Source: Bacillus mycoides
GTDB taxonomy: Bacteria > Bacillota > Bacilli > Bacillales > Bacillaceae_G
NCBI RefSeq assembly: GCF_001757995.1
Contig: NZ_LXLV01000070.1
Coordinates: forward strand, 1-64,000
DNA: 64,000 bases
Direction of reading: 5' to 3'
Part shown: in pieces, positions 55,849-64,000 of the stretch
How the letters are laid out: every line of letters begins with the position of its first letter
Position numbering within the stretch: the first letter of the stretch is position 1
Notes under the pieces: model-generated
What the model saw: only the letters and a program-made list of their open reading frames with translations
Told to the model about the DNA's origin: nothing
Databases searched by the model: none
Translations under genes and position numbers: made by a program

Positions 55849-56346
55849 ATGCAGAAAGTACAACTTTCTTGGAGTTTATATGAAAATGAGTTATCCACAA
55901 TCGAAAAATATTGTAAAAATTGTAGGCGCACTACCCTTTTTACTGATACGAATATTCGCAGGCATAACGCAAATGGAAAAAACATATACCGATTTGCAAT
56001 TTATAAATGTCCGAAAGATCATACGTGGAACCAAAAGCTTCACATTTATAAATCATTTACTGATCACGTCGAAACTGTCGATATGACTCAGCAAGAACAA
56101 ACTGAAACAAGTACTACCATTTCCATTACACAACATAAAGAAAGTGGCATAGCTGAAATCACGATCGTATTAGACATCGTTTTTGGTTCCCACCGAATTG
56201 ATAAAGCATTATCCACATATATTTCTGATTGGAGCCGTACACTCATTGTGGATAAAATTAAAAATGGGGATATCCAACTAAATGGACAACAAATGAAGCC
56301 AAACAAAACGCTTTCTGAAGGTGATTATATTTCAATTTGTTTGTAA
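55849..56346 (+). CDS. Zinc-ribbon (DUF1062-like) plus S4 RNA-binding domain protein
   Basis: 165 aa. N-terminal CxxC (C22, C25), then RRHNANGKNIYRFAIYKCPKDHTWN with C54 and H58, which recalls DUF1062. The C-terminal part (115-165, HRIDKALSTYI...IKNGDIQLNGQQMKPN...GDYISI) is an S4-like RNA-binding fold. RBS GAGGTGAAGG. It lies downstream of a structured leader and overlaps the next acetyltransferase region closely (12 bp gap), so an operon is likely. Role unknown. Confidence 0.72.
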   Translation: MQKVQLSWSLYENELSTIEKYCKNCRRTTLFTDTNIRRHNANGKNIYRFAIYKCPKDHTWNQKLHIYKSFTDHVETVDMTQQEQTETSTTISITQHKESGIAEITIVLDIVFGSHRIDKALSTYISDWSRTLIVDKIKNGDIQLNGQQMKPNKTLSEGDYISICL

Positions 56347-56357
56347 GGAGGACTCTC

Positions 56358-56879
56358 ATGTTAAAGGTAAGAAAAGGCACAATTGATTTATTGGACGAAT
56401 TAGATGTGATGTATGCAGAATGTAAAGAAGCACTCTTACAGAATCAAATTTACCAATGGGATGATTCTTATCCGACGCGAGAACACATTTCCTATCATCT
56501 AGAACAGGCCGAATTGTATTGTCTATTCCAAGACCAAGTACTTGTCGGCGCCGTCGTCTTAAACGAAGCACAGTCTCCAGAATACAAACTAATTGATTGG
56601 TCAGAAACAGACGGACGCTTTCTTATCGTCCACTCTTTTGTCATCCATCCGCTCGCGCAAGGAAAAGGATATAGTAAAGTACTTTTATCCTTTTGGGAAA
56701 GTGAAGCAAGGCAGGAAGGTTGCAAAGGAATACGCCTAGATTGTTTTACAGGTAATCCTGTTTCATTAAGCCTATACGAAAAAAACAATTATATTTGCCG
56801 AGGTGCTGTTTATTTCAAAAGTAAACAGCCTCCTCATAATTGGTATAATTGCTATGAAAAAAACCTCTTACAATCGTAA
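56358..56879 (+). CDS. GNAT N-acetyltransferase
   Basis: 173 aa. Acetyl-CoA loop LAQGKGYSKVLL (near 102-113) and NPVSLSLYEKNNY (near 138-150). Substrate unknown. ATG at 56358 is 7 nt after AAGGAGG. Probably in an operon with the S4-domain protein. Confidence 0.86.
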   Translation: MLKVRKGTIDLLDELDVMYAECKEALLQNQIYQWDDSYPTREHISYHLEQAELYCLFQDQVLVGAVVLNEAQSPEYKLIDWSETDGRFLIVHSFVIHPLAQGKGYSKVLLSFWESEARQEGCKGIRLDCFTGNPVSLSLYEKNNYICRGAVYFKSKQPPHNWYNCYEKNLLQS

Positions 56880-56890
56880 GAGGTTTTTTT
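56858..56890. terminator. Bidirectional terminator
   Basis: AAAAAACCTCTTA-CAATCG-TAAGAGGTTTTTTT, overlapping the end of the acetyltransferase gene. Confidence 0.88.
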
Positions 56891-57191
56891 ATTTCTTCAC
56901 TTTTCGTAATACGAAGTGTGCACAACCGAAGTTACAGTACTCGTATAAATACTCTGATAAAGTACTAATTTTCGTATCATATGTCGAACGTTGATTACTA
57001 TCATCAAAAAATCCACGCAATCTAAGTTGCTCATAACCCCAGTCTCCAACGATATAATCATATTTATTTAAAATTTCCGCATAGCGCTCTTTAAATGCTT
57101 CTTCACTAAAACCGTCACGAAAGTTTTTAATTACTTCGTACTGAACATTATTAACGCTCACCGTAGTATGAATCTCTTGCTTTTGCTCCAT
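56889..57191 (-). CDS. yutD: YutD-family protein (DUF1027)
   Basis: 100 aa, soluble. DUF1027 pattern YDYIVGDWGYEQLRLRGFF and YLYEYCNFGCAHFVLRKV. Function unknown. Convergent with the acetyltransferase and divergent from yutC. Confidence 0.88.
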   Translation of the reverse strand: MEQKQEIHTTVSVNNVQYEVIKNFRDGFSEEAFKERYAEILNKYDYIVGDWGYEQLRLRGFFDDSNQRSTYDTKISTLSEYLYEYCNFGCAHFVLRKVKK

Positions 57192-57309
57192 TATGAACTT
57201 CCTCTCTAAGCATTCTTCTTTTTATCGTATCACAAAGCATAACAACCAACAATTTCAAATACAAAAAATTGCAAATTAGTACATGCTATGGAGAAGGAGG
57301 TGATACATC

Positions 57310-57888
57310 GTGAAAAAACAAATTTTACTTTCCCTTCTCACTCTTTCCTTATTTGCAGGCTGCCAATCAACTAATAAAGCCGAAATGGAGCGTGAAGAAG
57401 GAAGTCGTGTTCTTGTTTCCAACAAAAACGACATGTATCATACAGAAAACACAAATACAAGGTTAACTAGAGTCGGTTATTCTTCTAAACAGAAACATGA
57501 AGTATCTAACAAACAAGTAGGCGCTATTAACCGTGAGAAAGTCGCCGAAATGATTACGAGCATGACAGTCAAACTTCCTGACGTCACCAATGCCGCTACA
57601 CTCGTTACCGACGACGAAGTGTTCGTTGTATACCGTGCAAACACAACGGATCCGAAACTCGTAACAGATCAAGTATATAAAACAGCTTTGTCCATCGTCC
57701 CTCGCTATTATAAAGCATATGTATCAACAAACCAAAAGTTGATTTCTCAAATTCAAGGTCTTCAATCTGGTAGCTTAAACGATAAAGAATATGAACAAAG
57801 TCTTGATATGTTAAAACGTGAAATGAGCAAAAACCCTCATTTGAATAATACGGGGGATCAAACTTTAAATGATATGATAAAAAAATAA
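57310..57888 (+). CDS. yutC: YhcN/YlaJ-family sporulation lipoprotein (YutC)
   Basis: 192 aa. Lipobox FAGCQ (Cys 18). The mature part shows the YhcN/YlaJ pattern (AEMITSMTVKLPDVTNAATLVTDDEVFVVYR near 78-108). Family members are made in sporulation and sit in the inner forespore membrane, with roles in germination. GTG start after AGGAGGTGA. Confidence 0.88.
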   Translation: MKKQILLSLLTLSLFAGCQSTNKAEMEREEGSRVLVSNKNDMYHTENTNTRLTRVGYSSKQKHEVSNKQVGAINREKVAEMITSMTVKLPDVTNAATLVTDDEVFVVYRANTTDPKLVTDQVYKTALSIVPRYYKAYVSTNQKLISQIQGLQSGSLNDKEYEQSLDMLKREMSKNPHLNNTGDQTLNDMIKK

Positions 57889-57915
57889 AAAGGTGGAGAA
57901 AACCTCCACCTTTTT
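57887..57915. terminator. Bidirectional terminator
   Basis: AAAAAGGTGGAG-AAAA-CCTCCACCTTTTT-type stem between yutC and the MerR gene. Confidence 0.9.
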
Positions 57916-57916
57916 A

Positions 57917-58648
57917 CTATTTCTTACGATCCGCATAAACCTCCATCGCATCACACATAAACTGCGCTAAACCTTCACCAAACTTATCAATATTTTTCGT
58001 AAAGCGCTCATCAGCAACATACATTTGACCGAGTCCCTTAAATGCCGCTAATGAATATTCACCGAAGTTTTGCAAGTAATCGTACCATACCCCGATTGCT
58101 TCTTGTGCCTCTTTAGAATCCGGTGCTCCATTTCGAAGTGTTGCTAGATTTCTGTAAATATTATTAAACTCCTCCTGTTTCTCTGTAGACATACCCTTCG
58201 CTGTTTTATTCGCTTTATCTACAGCCTCATCTCCCCATTTTTCACGTGCTTCTTCTTCGTACGGGTTATGACTAAAATCAAATCCTTCAAATTTCTCTTT
58301 ATTCGTCATCTCAATCTCTCCTTTTGTATGCTGAATTGTTTTATTAATCGTCGCTATCACTTTATCCAACCTAGCTCGCTTTTCAAGAAGCATTTTCTTA
58401 TGAAGCTGTAATGCCTCTTCACGGTCGAATGAAGGACTCATGATAATCTCCTTAATCTTCTTTAAAGGGAAGCCAAGCTCTTTAAAAAATAAAATTTGCT
58501 GTAGTGTTTCTAAATTTTCATTGGAATACAGACGATATCCAGACTCTGTCGTCTCATCTGGGGTTAACAATCCAATTTCATCGTAATGATGCAGTGTGCG
58601 CACACTAATTCCAACTAAATTAGCTACTTCTTTTATCCTCATTGTCAT
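57917..58648 (-). CDS. MerR-family regulator with TipAS-type antibiotic-binding domain
   Basis: 243 aa. N-terminal MerR HTH ([25 protein letters not shown]), a coiled coil (80-115), then a C-terminal TipAS-like domain (120-243). The domain binds thiopeptide-type or other drugs in Streptomyces TipA. Divergent from the YhfC-like protease gene, which may be its target. RBS GGGGGAG. Confidence 0.88.
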   Translation of the reverse strand: MTMRIKEVANLVGISVRTLHHYDEIGLLTPDETTESGYRLYSNENLETLQQILFFKELGFPLKKIKEIIMSPSFDREEALQLHKKMLLEKRARLDKVIATINKTIQHTKGEIEMTNKEKFEGFDFSHNPYEEEAREKWGDEAVDKANKTAKGMSTEKQEEFNNIYRNLATLRNGAPDSKEAQEAIGVWYDYLQNFGEYSLAAFKGLGQMYVADERFTKNIDKFGEGLAQFMCDAMEVYADRKK

Positions 58649-58798
58649 GCGTATCTCCCCCTTAATACATACGATAAAGTATGACGCAACGTTAGAGTCA
58701 ATAAAAATTTCATTTTGTTTTTGAAAGATTCATCTCTCCACATTCCCCTACATTTCATGCATAATATATATGTACATACATTAGAAAGCGGTGAAAGT

Positions 58799-59572
58799 AT
58801 GGTTTCAAATACTGTAATTGCCAGTATCATAATTCAACTCGTTGTTTCGGTTCTGGTCCCAATTATTGTACTCGTTTATTTCCGTAAGAAATATAATATT
58901 AATTGGAAAATAGTTGGTGTTGGTATCCTTATCTTTATCGGGTTTACCCAAATTCTCGAAACACCATTCCAATTATTCATGCGTGGTAATCCCACAACAG
59001 CTGAGTTTTTAAAGAACCCATTTATCTTTTCGATTTTCGGCGGACTAACTGCTGGTATTTTTGAAGAACTAGGTCGTTTCGTTGCCTTTTACTACTTACT
59101 GAAAAAATATCGAGATTATAAAGACGGTCTTGCGTACGGAATTGGGCACGGCGGTATTGAATCGATTTTAGTCGGCGGATTCGCTGGGCTTCAAACTCTT
59201 ACCTTTGCAACATCTATTAACAATGGTAGCTTCGCTCAAATGGTTGAACAATACCCACAGTTGAGCCATATCAAGGACTTGTTAATAGAGCAACCTGCCT
59301 ATTTATACTTACTTGGTAGCCTAGAAAGAATTATGGCATTAGTGCTGCAAATTGCCTTCACAATGCTTGTCGTATACGCGGTAAAACAAAAGAAATACAT
59401 TTTCCTCGCATACGCTATACTATTCCACGCACTTGTAGACTTTTTCGCAGCACTTTACCAAACAAAAATGATTAACATCTTTGTAGCAGAAGGAATTACT
59501 CTTCTCTTCGCGATTGGTGGTTTCATTCTTATTCGTAAAATGAAAGAGAAATTAGTGAGTATGCCAGAGTAA
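58799..59572 (+). CDS. YhfC-family intramembrane protease-like protein
   Basis: 257 aa with about seven membrane helices. CPBP/YhfC motifs: FEELGRFVAFYYL, GIGHGGIES, and LFHALVDFFAALYQ near the C-terminus (Glu-Glu and His residues that could hold zinc). ATG at 58799 with GGTGAAAG upstream; a longer frame has no RBS. Divergent from the MerR/TipAS regulator. Confidence 0.83.
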   Translation: MVSNTVIASIIIQLVVSVLVPIIVLVYFRKKYNINWKIVGVGILIFIGFTQILETPFQLFMRGNPTTAEFLKNPFIFSIFGGLTAGIFEELGRFVAFYYLLKKYRDYKDGLAYGIGHGGIESILVGGFAGLQTLTFATSINNGSFAQMVEQYPQLSHIKDLLIEQPAYLYLLGSLERIMALVLQIAFTMLVVYAVKQKKYIFLAYAILFHALVDFFAALYQTKMINIFVAEGITLLFAIGGFILIRKMKEKLVSMPE

Positions 59573-59605
59573 AAAATAACCCACCAATCGGTGGGTTATT
59601 TTTTA
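59571..59605. terminator. Bidirectional terminator
   Basis: AAAAAATAACCCACC-AATC-GGTGGGTTATTTTTT. Confidence 0.92.
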
Positions 59606-60039
59606 TATAGATTGTCGTAGTGATGATAACTTTTCCCCCCTCGCAGCTCCCTCTTTGTTTCTGCATCTATAACGATGTACTTATGAAACTCATCTACTTC
59701 ATCTTGGGAAAAGGAACCAAAAAAATAAACTTGGCGATCTGGATGAACAAACGAATCTTGAATCACCACTCTACTGCGACAGCCGACAGCAGTTTTTTGT
59801 CGGAAGTTAAATTCTGCATCTTGTACTTCTTTCCATAAAATTTTCTTTCGAACATTATACGCCGCATTTTTGTATTCCTTATAGACCTTCTTATCTAACT
59901 GTTCATAAAATAGATCTTCATTCACAAACGATTTGTTTTGATTGCTCGGGTATTCTAAGTTTTGATTTGATTGTGCATATGTTGTGGACAATTGTATGAA
60001 GAAACAAATACTGAATACAATACATATCATTTTTTTCAT
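59596..60039 (-). CDS. Small secreted protein
   Basis: 147 aa with a signal peptide (1-23, cleavage near TYAQS). The mature part is charged with a VGCRSRVVIQDSF motif and one Cys. No family recognised. ATG at 60039 with GAGGTG upstream. Confidence 0.7.
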   Translation of the reverse strand: MKKMICIVFSICFFIQLSTTYAQSNQNLEYPSNQNKSFVNEDLFYEQLDKKVYKEYKNAAYNVRKKILWKEVQDAEFNFRQKTAVGCRSRVVIQDSFVHPDRQVYFFGSFSQDEVDEFHKYIVIDAETKRELRGGKSYHHYDNLYKK

Positions 60040-60172
60040 AATTGCACCTCGATTTTCTATTATCCACATTACTTTTCCACATACTTAGATCACTATTCCG
60101 CTTCCAAGAAAAAGGAATTTTTTCCACATTTGTCGAAGTATATATCGTCAACTTGAAAGATGGGGATGAATT

Positions 60173-60727
60173 ATGAAGAAAATTATTGTAATACGACATT
60201 GTTCCGCAACTGGACAAAAACGTGATGCCGAATTAACGACTGCCGGAAAAGATCAAGCTAACACCCTTGCTACATTCCTCTTAGAGAATCATCTACAAAT
60301 AGATCATATTATTTCGAGCCCATTTGTCCGTGCTATCGATTCCATTCGGCCCTATGCGCTCCAAGCTAACTTATCTATCCAAGAAGATGAACGATTAGCT
60401 GAACGCATATTAAGTAACGTTCCAATGGATGATTGGATGCAAAAACTAGAATCCACTTTTACAAACATAGATATTGCCTTTTCAGGCGGAGAGTCAACAA
60501 AACAAGCAACGGACCGTGCTATATCGCTTATCCAAGACGTTTTAAAATTAAACCATACTACGACACTACTTGTTACACATGGTAACTTACTTACGCTCAT
60601 TTTAAAGCACTTTGATCATACTATCGGCTTTAATGAATGGAGAACTTTAACGAATCCTGATGTTTACGAAATTACAATCGATGAACGAAGCATCGTAAAA
60701 CGATTATGGGAAGCATCGTCCAAGTAG
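60173..60727 (+). CDS. Histidine phosphatase family protein
   Basis: 184 aa phosphoglycerate-mutase-like fold. RHC motif (VIRHCSATG; usual RHG), partner Arg in SSPFVRAIDSI, second His in VTHGNLLTLIL (near 136-146). Substrate unknown. RBS GGGGATG. Confidence 0.88.
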   Translation: MKKIIVIRHCSATGQKRDAELTTAGKDQANTLATFLLENHLQIDHIISSPFVRAIDSIRPYALQANLSIQEDERLAERILSNVPMDDWMQKLESTFTNIDIAFSGGESTKQATDRAISLIQDVLKLNHTTTLLVTHGNLLTLILKHFDHTIGFNEWRTLTNPDVYEITIDERSIVKRLWEASSK

Positions 60728-60801
60728 TATCCCTTTCCAAAACACTCAGTTGACGCCGCGAGAAGAGACTGTATTAACAATAGAGAGGGGTATCATTCAA
60801 T

Positions 60802-61281
60802 ATGTACGAAGACGTACTTTCTTTACTACATAAAACAAATGCTTCTTATGAAAAGTTTGAACACGAACCAGTACTTGACTATGAGACTGATCGCATCGTT
60901 CGTGAAAGGCTCGGCTTACAAGGCACTCCAAGTAAAAGCCTATTTTTAAAATCAAAAGCCGGGGCGTATTACGTATTCTTTACGTTAGAGGGAACTCGCC
61001 TCAACCGAGGAGAGATGAAAGAAATAACAGGAGAAAGCTTATCTCTCTGTTCTCCTGATGAGCTAAGAGAAGAGACTGGTTGCATGCCAGGATGTGTAGC
61101 TCCTTTCGGTTATTCACAAGATGTAACGATTATTGTGGACAGTTCGATTTATACTTACAAGAAAGTTTTAATCACACCTGGTGTACCCGAATTTACAATT
61201 GAATTATCCACAGAAGAATTAAAAAGAATTTTATCAACGTGTCAAAATACAGTTTTAGAGTATAAAAAAAAGGAGAGCTAA
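60802..61281 (+). CDS. YbaK/EbsC aminoacyl-tRNA deacylase
   Basis: 159 aa YbaK/ProX-like editing domain. Conserved lysine in LFLKSKAGAYYVFFTLEG (near 47-64) and GCMPGCVAPFG. It removes wrongly attached Cys, Ala or Pro from tRNA. RBS GAGGGG, 12 nt from ATG. Confidence 0.88.
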   Translation: MYEDVLSLLHKTNASYEKFEHEPVLDYETDRIVRERLGLQGTPSKSLFLKSKAGAYYVFFTLEGTRLNRGEMKEITGESLSLCSPDELREETGCMPGCVAPFGYSQDVTIIVDSSIYTYKKVLITPGVPEFTIELSTEELKRILSTCQNTVLEYKKKES

Positions 61282-61299
61282 TCATTAGCTCTCTTTTTT
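61264..61299. terminator. Bidirectional terminator
   Basis: AAAAAGGAGAGCTAA-TCA-TTAGCTCTCTTTTT, between convergent genes. Confidence 0.9.
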
Positions 61300-61301
61300 C
61301 A

Positions 61302-62198
61302 TTATTTCGCTTCTGCTACTTTTTCTTTCGCAGAACGAACTTGCTCGTCCGCATGATAAGAAGAACGTACAAGTGGACCAGCTTCACAGTGGCTAAATCC
61401 TTTGCTAAGTGCAATTTCTTTAAGCTCTGCAAATTCTGCTGGTGGGTAATATTTAAGAACTGGTAAATGCTTCTTAGATGGTTGTAGGTATTGTCCAAGA
61501 GTTAAAATATCCACATTGTTTGCACGTAAGTCATCCATTGCTTCAATTAAATCTTCTCTTGTTTCACCTAAGCCCACCATAATGCTCGATTTAGTTGGAA
61601 TATCAGGCTGCATTTCTTTTGCTCGACGTAAAAACTCTAATGAACGGTCATACTTTGCTCTAGCGCGAACTCGGTTAGATAATCGACGTACTGTTTCAAT
61701 GTTATGGTTCAAAATATCTGGTTTTGCATCCATTAACATTTTTAAGTTTTCTTCTACCCCAGCCATATCAGATGGTAATACTTCGATAGATGTGAATGGG
61801 TTTTTACGACGTACAGCACGTACTGTTTCAGCAAAAACAGCTGCTCCGCCGTCTTTTAAATCATCACGTGCAACCGCTGTTATAACAACGTGCTTTAAGC
61901 CCATTTGTACTACAGAATCTGCTACGCGTTCTGGCTCTTGTAAATCAAGCTCAGTTGGTAAGCCTGTTTTAACCGCACAAAAACGACAAGCACGTGTACA
62001 AACCGCACCTAAGATCATAAATGTTGCTGTTTTCCTTACAGCCCAGCATTCATGAATATTCGGACATTTCGCTTCTTCACAAACGGTATGAAGATTCTTA
62101 GAACGCATCATTTTCTTTAAGCCTGTATAGTTTTCATTCGTGTTTAACTTAATTTTCAACCATTCGGGCTTGCGCTTATACTCTGTTTGTTTTGTCAT
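61302..62198 (-). CDS. lipA: Lipoyl synthase
   Basis: 298 aa radical SAM enzyme. Auxiliary cluster cysteines C40, C45, C51 ([12 protein letters not shown]) and the SAM-cluster C67-X3-C71-X2-C74 (CTRACRFC). It inserts two sulfurs into octanoyl groups to make lipoyl cofactors. ATG at 62198 is 9 nt after GGAG. Divergent from lytH, as in B. subtilis (lipA-yunA). Confidence 0.96.
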   Translation of the reverse strand: MTKQTEYKRKPEWLKIKLNTNENYTGLKKMMRSKNLHTVCEEAKCPNIHECWAVRKTATFMILGAVCTRACRFCAVKTGLPTELDLQEPERVADSVVQMGLKHVVITAVARDDLKDGGAAVFAETVRAVRRKNPFTSIEVLPSDMAGVEENLKMLMDAKPDILNHNIETVRRLSNRVRARAKYDRSLEFLRRAKEMQPDIPTKSSIMVGLGETREDLIEAMDDLRANNVDILTLGQYLQPSKKHLPVLKYYPPAEFAELKEIALSKGFSHCEAGPLVRSSYHADEQVRSAKEKVAEAK

Positions 62199-62387
62199 GG
62201 TTATCAACTCCGCACAATATGAAATAGTTTACCGTGTTCGCTTCTTTCAATGTAACATATCTATTCTAACGTATGAAAGCGATTTGCTCAAATGAAGATT
62301 CTAAGATTTTTTCCAATCGTTCCCTATAATGAAATACTCCGTATATCCCACACTAAAAAGAGTGATGTTGTGAAAGGAGTCTATTTC

Positions 62388-63371
62388 ATGCTTCGAAAAA
62401 TTTCTCTTTTGCTTTCGATTTGCTTTCTTCTCCACCAAAACATCGCTTACGGTGAAGATAATCAGCAAAGCATATATGAAAAGCGTATGGCACTATATAA
62501 AGAAACTGAGCAATCTTCAAGTATTCCGTGGTATTACTTAGCTGCAATGGATCAATACGAAAGAAACATACGGAGCGTAAGAAAGGATATTCCGAAAAAA
62601 CCAGATGCCATCATTTCCCTTTATTTCAAACCTGAAATATGGGCTGGACCTGTTAATAGTAATGATACTCTCCCCCATACGATTTCTCTATTTGGCGGAA
62701 TGGGTTTAGATGGTGACAAAGATGGATTTGCAAACGCAAATAACAATCGTGATCTTCTGCATACAGCAGCAACTATTTTAAAGAAACAAGGAACATCAGA
62801 AGACCGTATTAACATTATGCTTTGGGAATATTATAGACGTGCAAAAACAGTTGAATTAATTACAGAATACGCCCGAATTTATAAACATTATGGACGCATT
62901 AATTTAGAAGGAAATGCTTTCCCTCTCCCTATTCGCAGTGACCATAGCTATCGTAGTACTTTTGGTGCTGGTAGAAGTTTTGGCGGCAGGAGGATTCATG
63001 AAGGAACCGATATTTTTGCTGGATATGGCGTACCAGTACGATCAACTTGCTATGGCGTCATTGAAACAAAAGGATGGAATCGTCTTGGAGGATGGCGCAT
63101 TGGTATTCGTGACCTTCATAATAATTACCACTATTACGCTCATTTAGGCGGGTTCTCTAAGGAAATACAGCTCGGACAAATTGTCGAACCAGGAAAAGTA
63201 ATCGGATTTGTCGGTAGTACTGGTTATGGTCCTCCTGGCACAGCTGGAAAGTTCCCGCCTCACTTACATTTCGGCATGTATAAAGACAATGGCTATACAG
63301 AATGGGCTTTCGATCCATACATGCATTTAAGCCTTTGGGAACGAAAAGAACGAGCAAATACAAAACGATAA
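62388..63371 (+). CDS. lytH: L-Ala-D-Glu endopeptidase LytH (M23)
   Basis: 327 aa. Signal or membrane anchor (1-22), a helical middle part, and a C-terminal M23/LytM domain. The zinc ligands H204 and D208 (RRIHEGTD) and HLH (292-294) are present. It trims side chains in spore cortex peptidoglycan. ATG at 62388 with AAAGGAG upstream; the extra 32 upstream codons have no RBS. Same gene order as B. subtilis lipA-yunA-yunB. Confidence 0.92.
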   Translation: MLRKISLLLSICFLLHQNIAYGEDNQQSIYEKRMALYKETEQSSSIPWYYLAAMDQYERNIRSVRKDIPKKPDAIISLYFKPEIWAGPVNSNDTLPHTISLFGGMGLDGDKDGFANANNNRDLLHTAATILKKQGTSEDRINIMLWEYYRRAKTVELITEYARIYKHYGRINLEGNAFPLPIRSDHSYRSTFGAGRSFGGRRIHEGTDIFAGYGVPVRSTCYGVIETKGWNRLGGWRIGIRDLHNNYHYYAHLGGFSKEIQLGQIVEPGKVIGFVGSTGYGPPGTAGKFPPHLHFGMYKDNGYTEWAFDPYMHLSLWERKERANTKR

Positions 63372-63397
63372 CCGTAGCGAATTGCTACGGTTATTTT
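63368..63397 (+). terminator. Terminator of lytH
   Basis: ATAACCGTAGC-GAATT-GCTACGGTTAT then T-run. The T-run is the left edge of a bcr1 element. Confidence 0.9.
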
Positions 63398-63554
63398 TTT
63401 ATCCCGCTATTTGCCGGGCAGTAAGACCCCTACCTCAAAATTCAGCGAAAGCAAAGAAGTTCGGTGGGGGCCTTACTGCCCGTAAAAGCCCGATTGGTGA
63501 AGGCTAATAATCAGTGGGGGACGAAGCCCCCCACTGATTAAAGTCTCACTTTAT
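63398..63554 (-). repeat. bcr1 repeat, full length
   Basis: 157 bp with TTTAT at both ends; both hairpins intact, in reverse orientation to most other copies. It starts in the T-run of the lytH terminator and ends just before yunB. Confidence 0.88.
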
Positions 63555-63559
63555 ATTCA

Positions 63560-64000
63560 CTAACTATCCGTTTTCTTTTTATCTGGTACAACAACTCCGC
63601 CACTTCCGTAATAGGTAGGCACTTCACCTTGAACGATGCGCGTCGCAATCGGAATGTTTTGCTTCACCTTAATTTCTTTCGTGCGTAACGGAATCATAAC
63701 TTGTAACGTCACTTCCACTTCCATAATAATTTTGATCGCTGTATTATTAATTCCTTGTGGCTCAACTAACTGTTTAATATCCGTATTCACATGACCAATT
63801 GGCGTAAAATTAATCGGAATATCCGGCCCTATATTACCAAGAAGCGCATTATCGGTTATGCGTCCAAAAGGAACTGACATAGATACCCCATTCTCTTCAA
63901 AAATACCAAGTGCTTTCGTATCCCCTTTTTCTACTTGTTGTAAATATTTCTCTATGTATGCAGTAGTCGATGTTAATATTTCATTTACTTGTTTTGTATT
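63560..64000 (-). CDS. yunB: Sporulation protein YunB (partial)
   Basis: C-terminal 146 residues visible; the frame is open to the right edge of the window, so the N-terminus lies outside. Content: NTKQVNEIL...EENGVSMSVPFGRITDNALLGNIGPDIPINFTPIGHV, typical of YunB, a sigma-E/K-controlled sporulation protein with an N-terminal anchor. An ATG at 63880 is internal and should not be taken as the start. Confidence 0.9.
   Translation of the reverse strand, partial: NTKQVNEILTSTTAYIEKYLQQVEKGDTKALGIFEENGVSMSVPFGRITDNALLGNIGPDIPINFTPIGHVNTDIKQLVEPQGINNTAIKIIMEVEVTLQVMIPLRTKEIKVKQNIPIATRIVQGEVPTYYGSGGVVVPDKKKTDS

Noticed and set aside
63560-63880. Complete 106-aa CDS starting at ATG 63880
   Set aside because: The frame continues upstream without a stop to the window edge with YunB-like sequence, so the ATG is internal.

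Overview
This is chromosomal DNA of a low-GC, spore-forming Firmicute, almost certainly a member of the Bacillus cereus group. Evidence: a B. subtilis-like yug/yui/yum/yut/yun gene order, sporulation genes (kapB, kapD, cdaS, yutC, yutH, lytH, yunB, a Spo0E-like phosphatase), an AlkD glycosylase matching the B. cereus enzyme at its key residues, an eukaryote/archaeal-type GlyRS, and many bcr1 repeats. bcr1 is a roughly 155-bp, MITE-like element of this group that ends in TTTAT/ATAAA.

Layout. 1-310 holds the 5' end of a 16S rRNA gene (minus strand) with tandem promoters P1 and P2. 0.5-9.3 kb: MgtC-family protein, potassium channel YugO, YugN, pgi, yuzA, the S1-domain protein YugI, the alanine pair alaR-alaT, a 2-hydroxyacid dehydrogenase and the hydrolase YugF. 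9.3-16.3 kb: tandem bcr1 copies, yugE, patB, sodC, kapB/kapD, an ArsB/NhaD-type transporter and alkD. 16.3-18.2 kb: a glycine T-box, two copies of a second repeat family, and glyS. 18.3-25.3 kb: thioesterase, bioY behind a BirA-type operator, gtaB and pgcA (UDP-glucose supply), cdaS (spore c-di-AMP synthase) and pepA. 25.4-32.0 kb: the yuiC-yuiB-nudix cluster, type II NADH dehydrogenase, ferredoxin-NADP reductase and an MFS exporter. 32-38 kb: small lipoproteins, TudS-like DUF523 protein, yutM (Fe-S carrier), dapF, yuzB and yutJ. 38-47 kb: Spo0E-like protein, FetAB-type ABC exporter, PhnA/YjdM, two disrupted or hypothetical genes, an adenylyltransferase-like protein, yuzD, yutI (Nfu), yutH, yutG. 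47-64 kb: an FtsX-type ABC exporter with a frameshifted ATPase, quinone reductase, yutF, a SufR-like regulator, yutE, glpX, a structured RNA leader before a zinc-ribbon/S4 protein, yutD, yutC, a MerR regulator beside a YhfC-like protease, lipA, lytH and the cut-off yunB.

Most genes are monocistronic or in pairs separated by strong intrinsic terminators. Themes are sugar-phosphate metabolism (pgi, pgcA, gtaB, glpX), Fe-S and cofactor supply (yutM, yutI, lipA, bioY, SufR-like regulator) and spore formation. I see no prophage, CRISPR array, insertion sequence with a transposase, or tRNA gene.

No obviously new multi-gene defence or biosynthetic system is present. The most interesting items are the attenuator-like RNA at about 55.56-55.77 kb, the bcr1 tandem and deletion derivatives, two genes broken by a stop codon or frameshift, a Cu/Zn superoxide dismutase lacking two metal ligands, and candidate BirA, Rex and parS-like sites.
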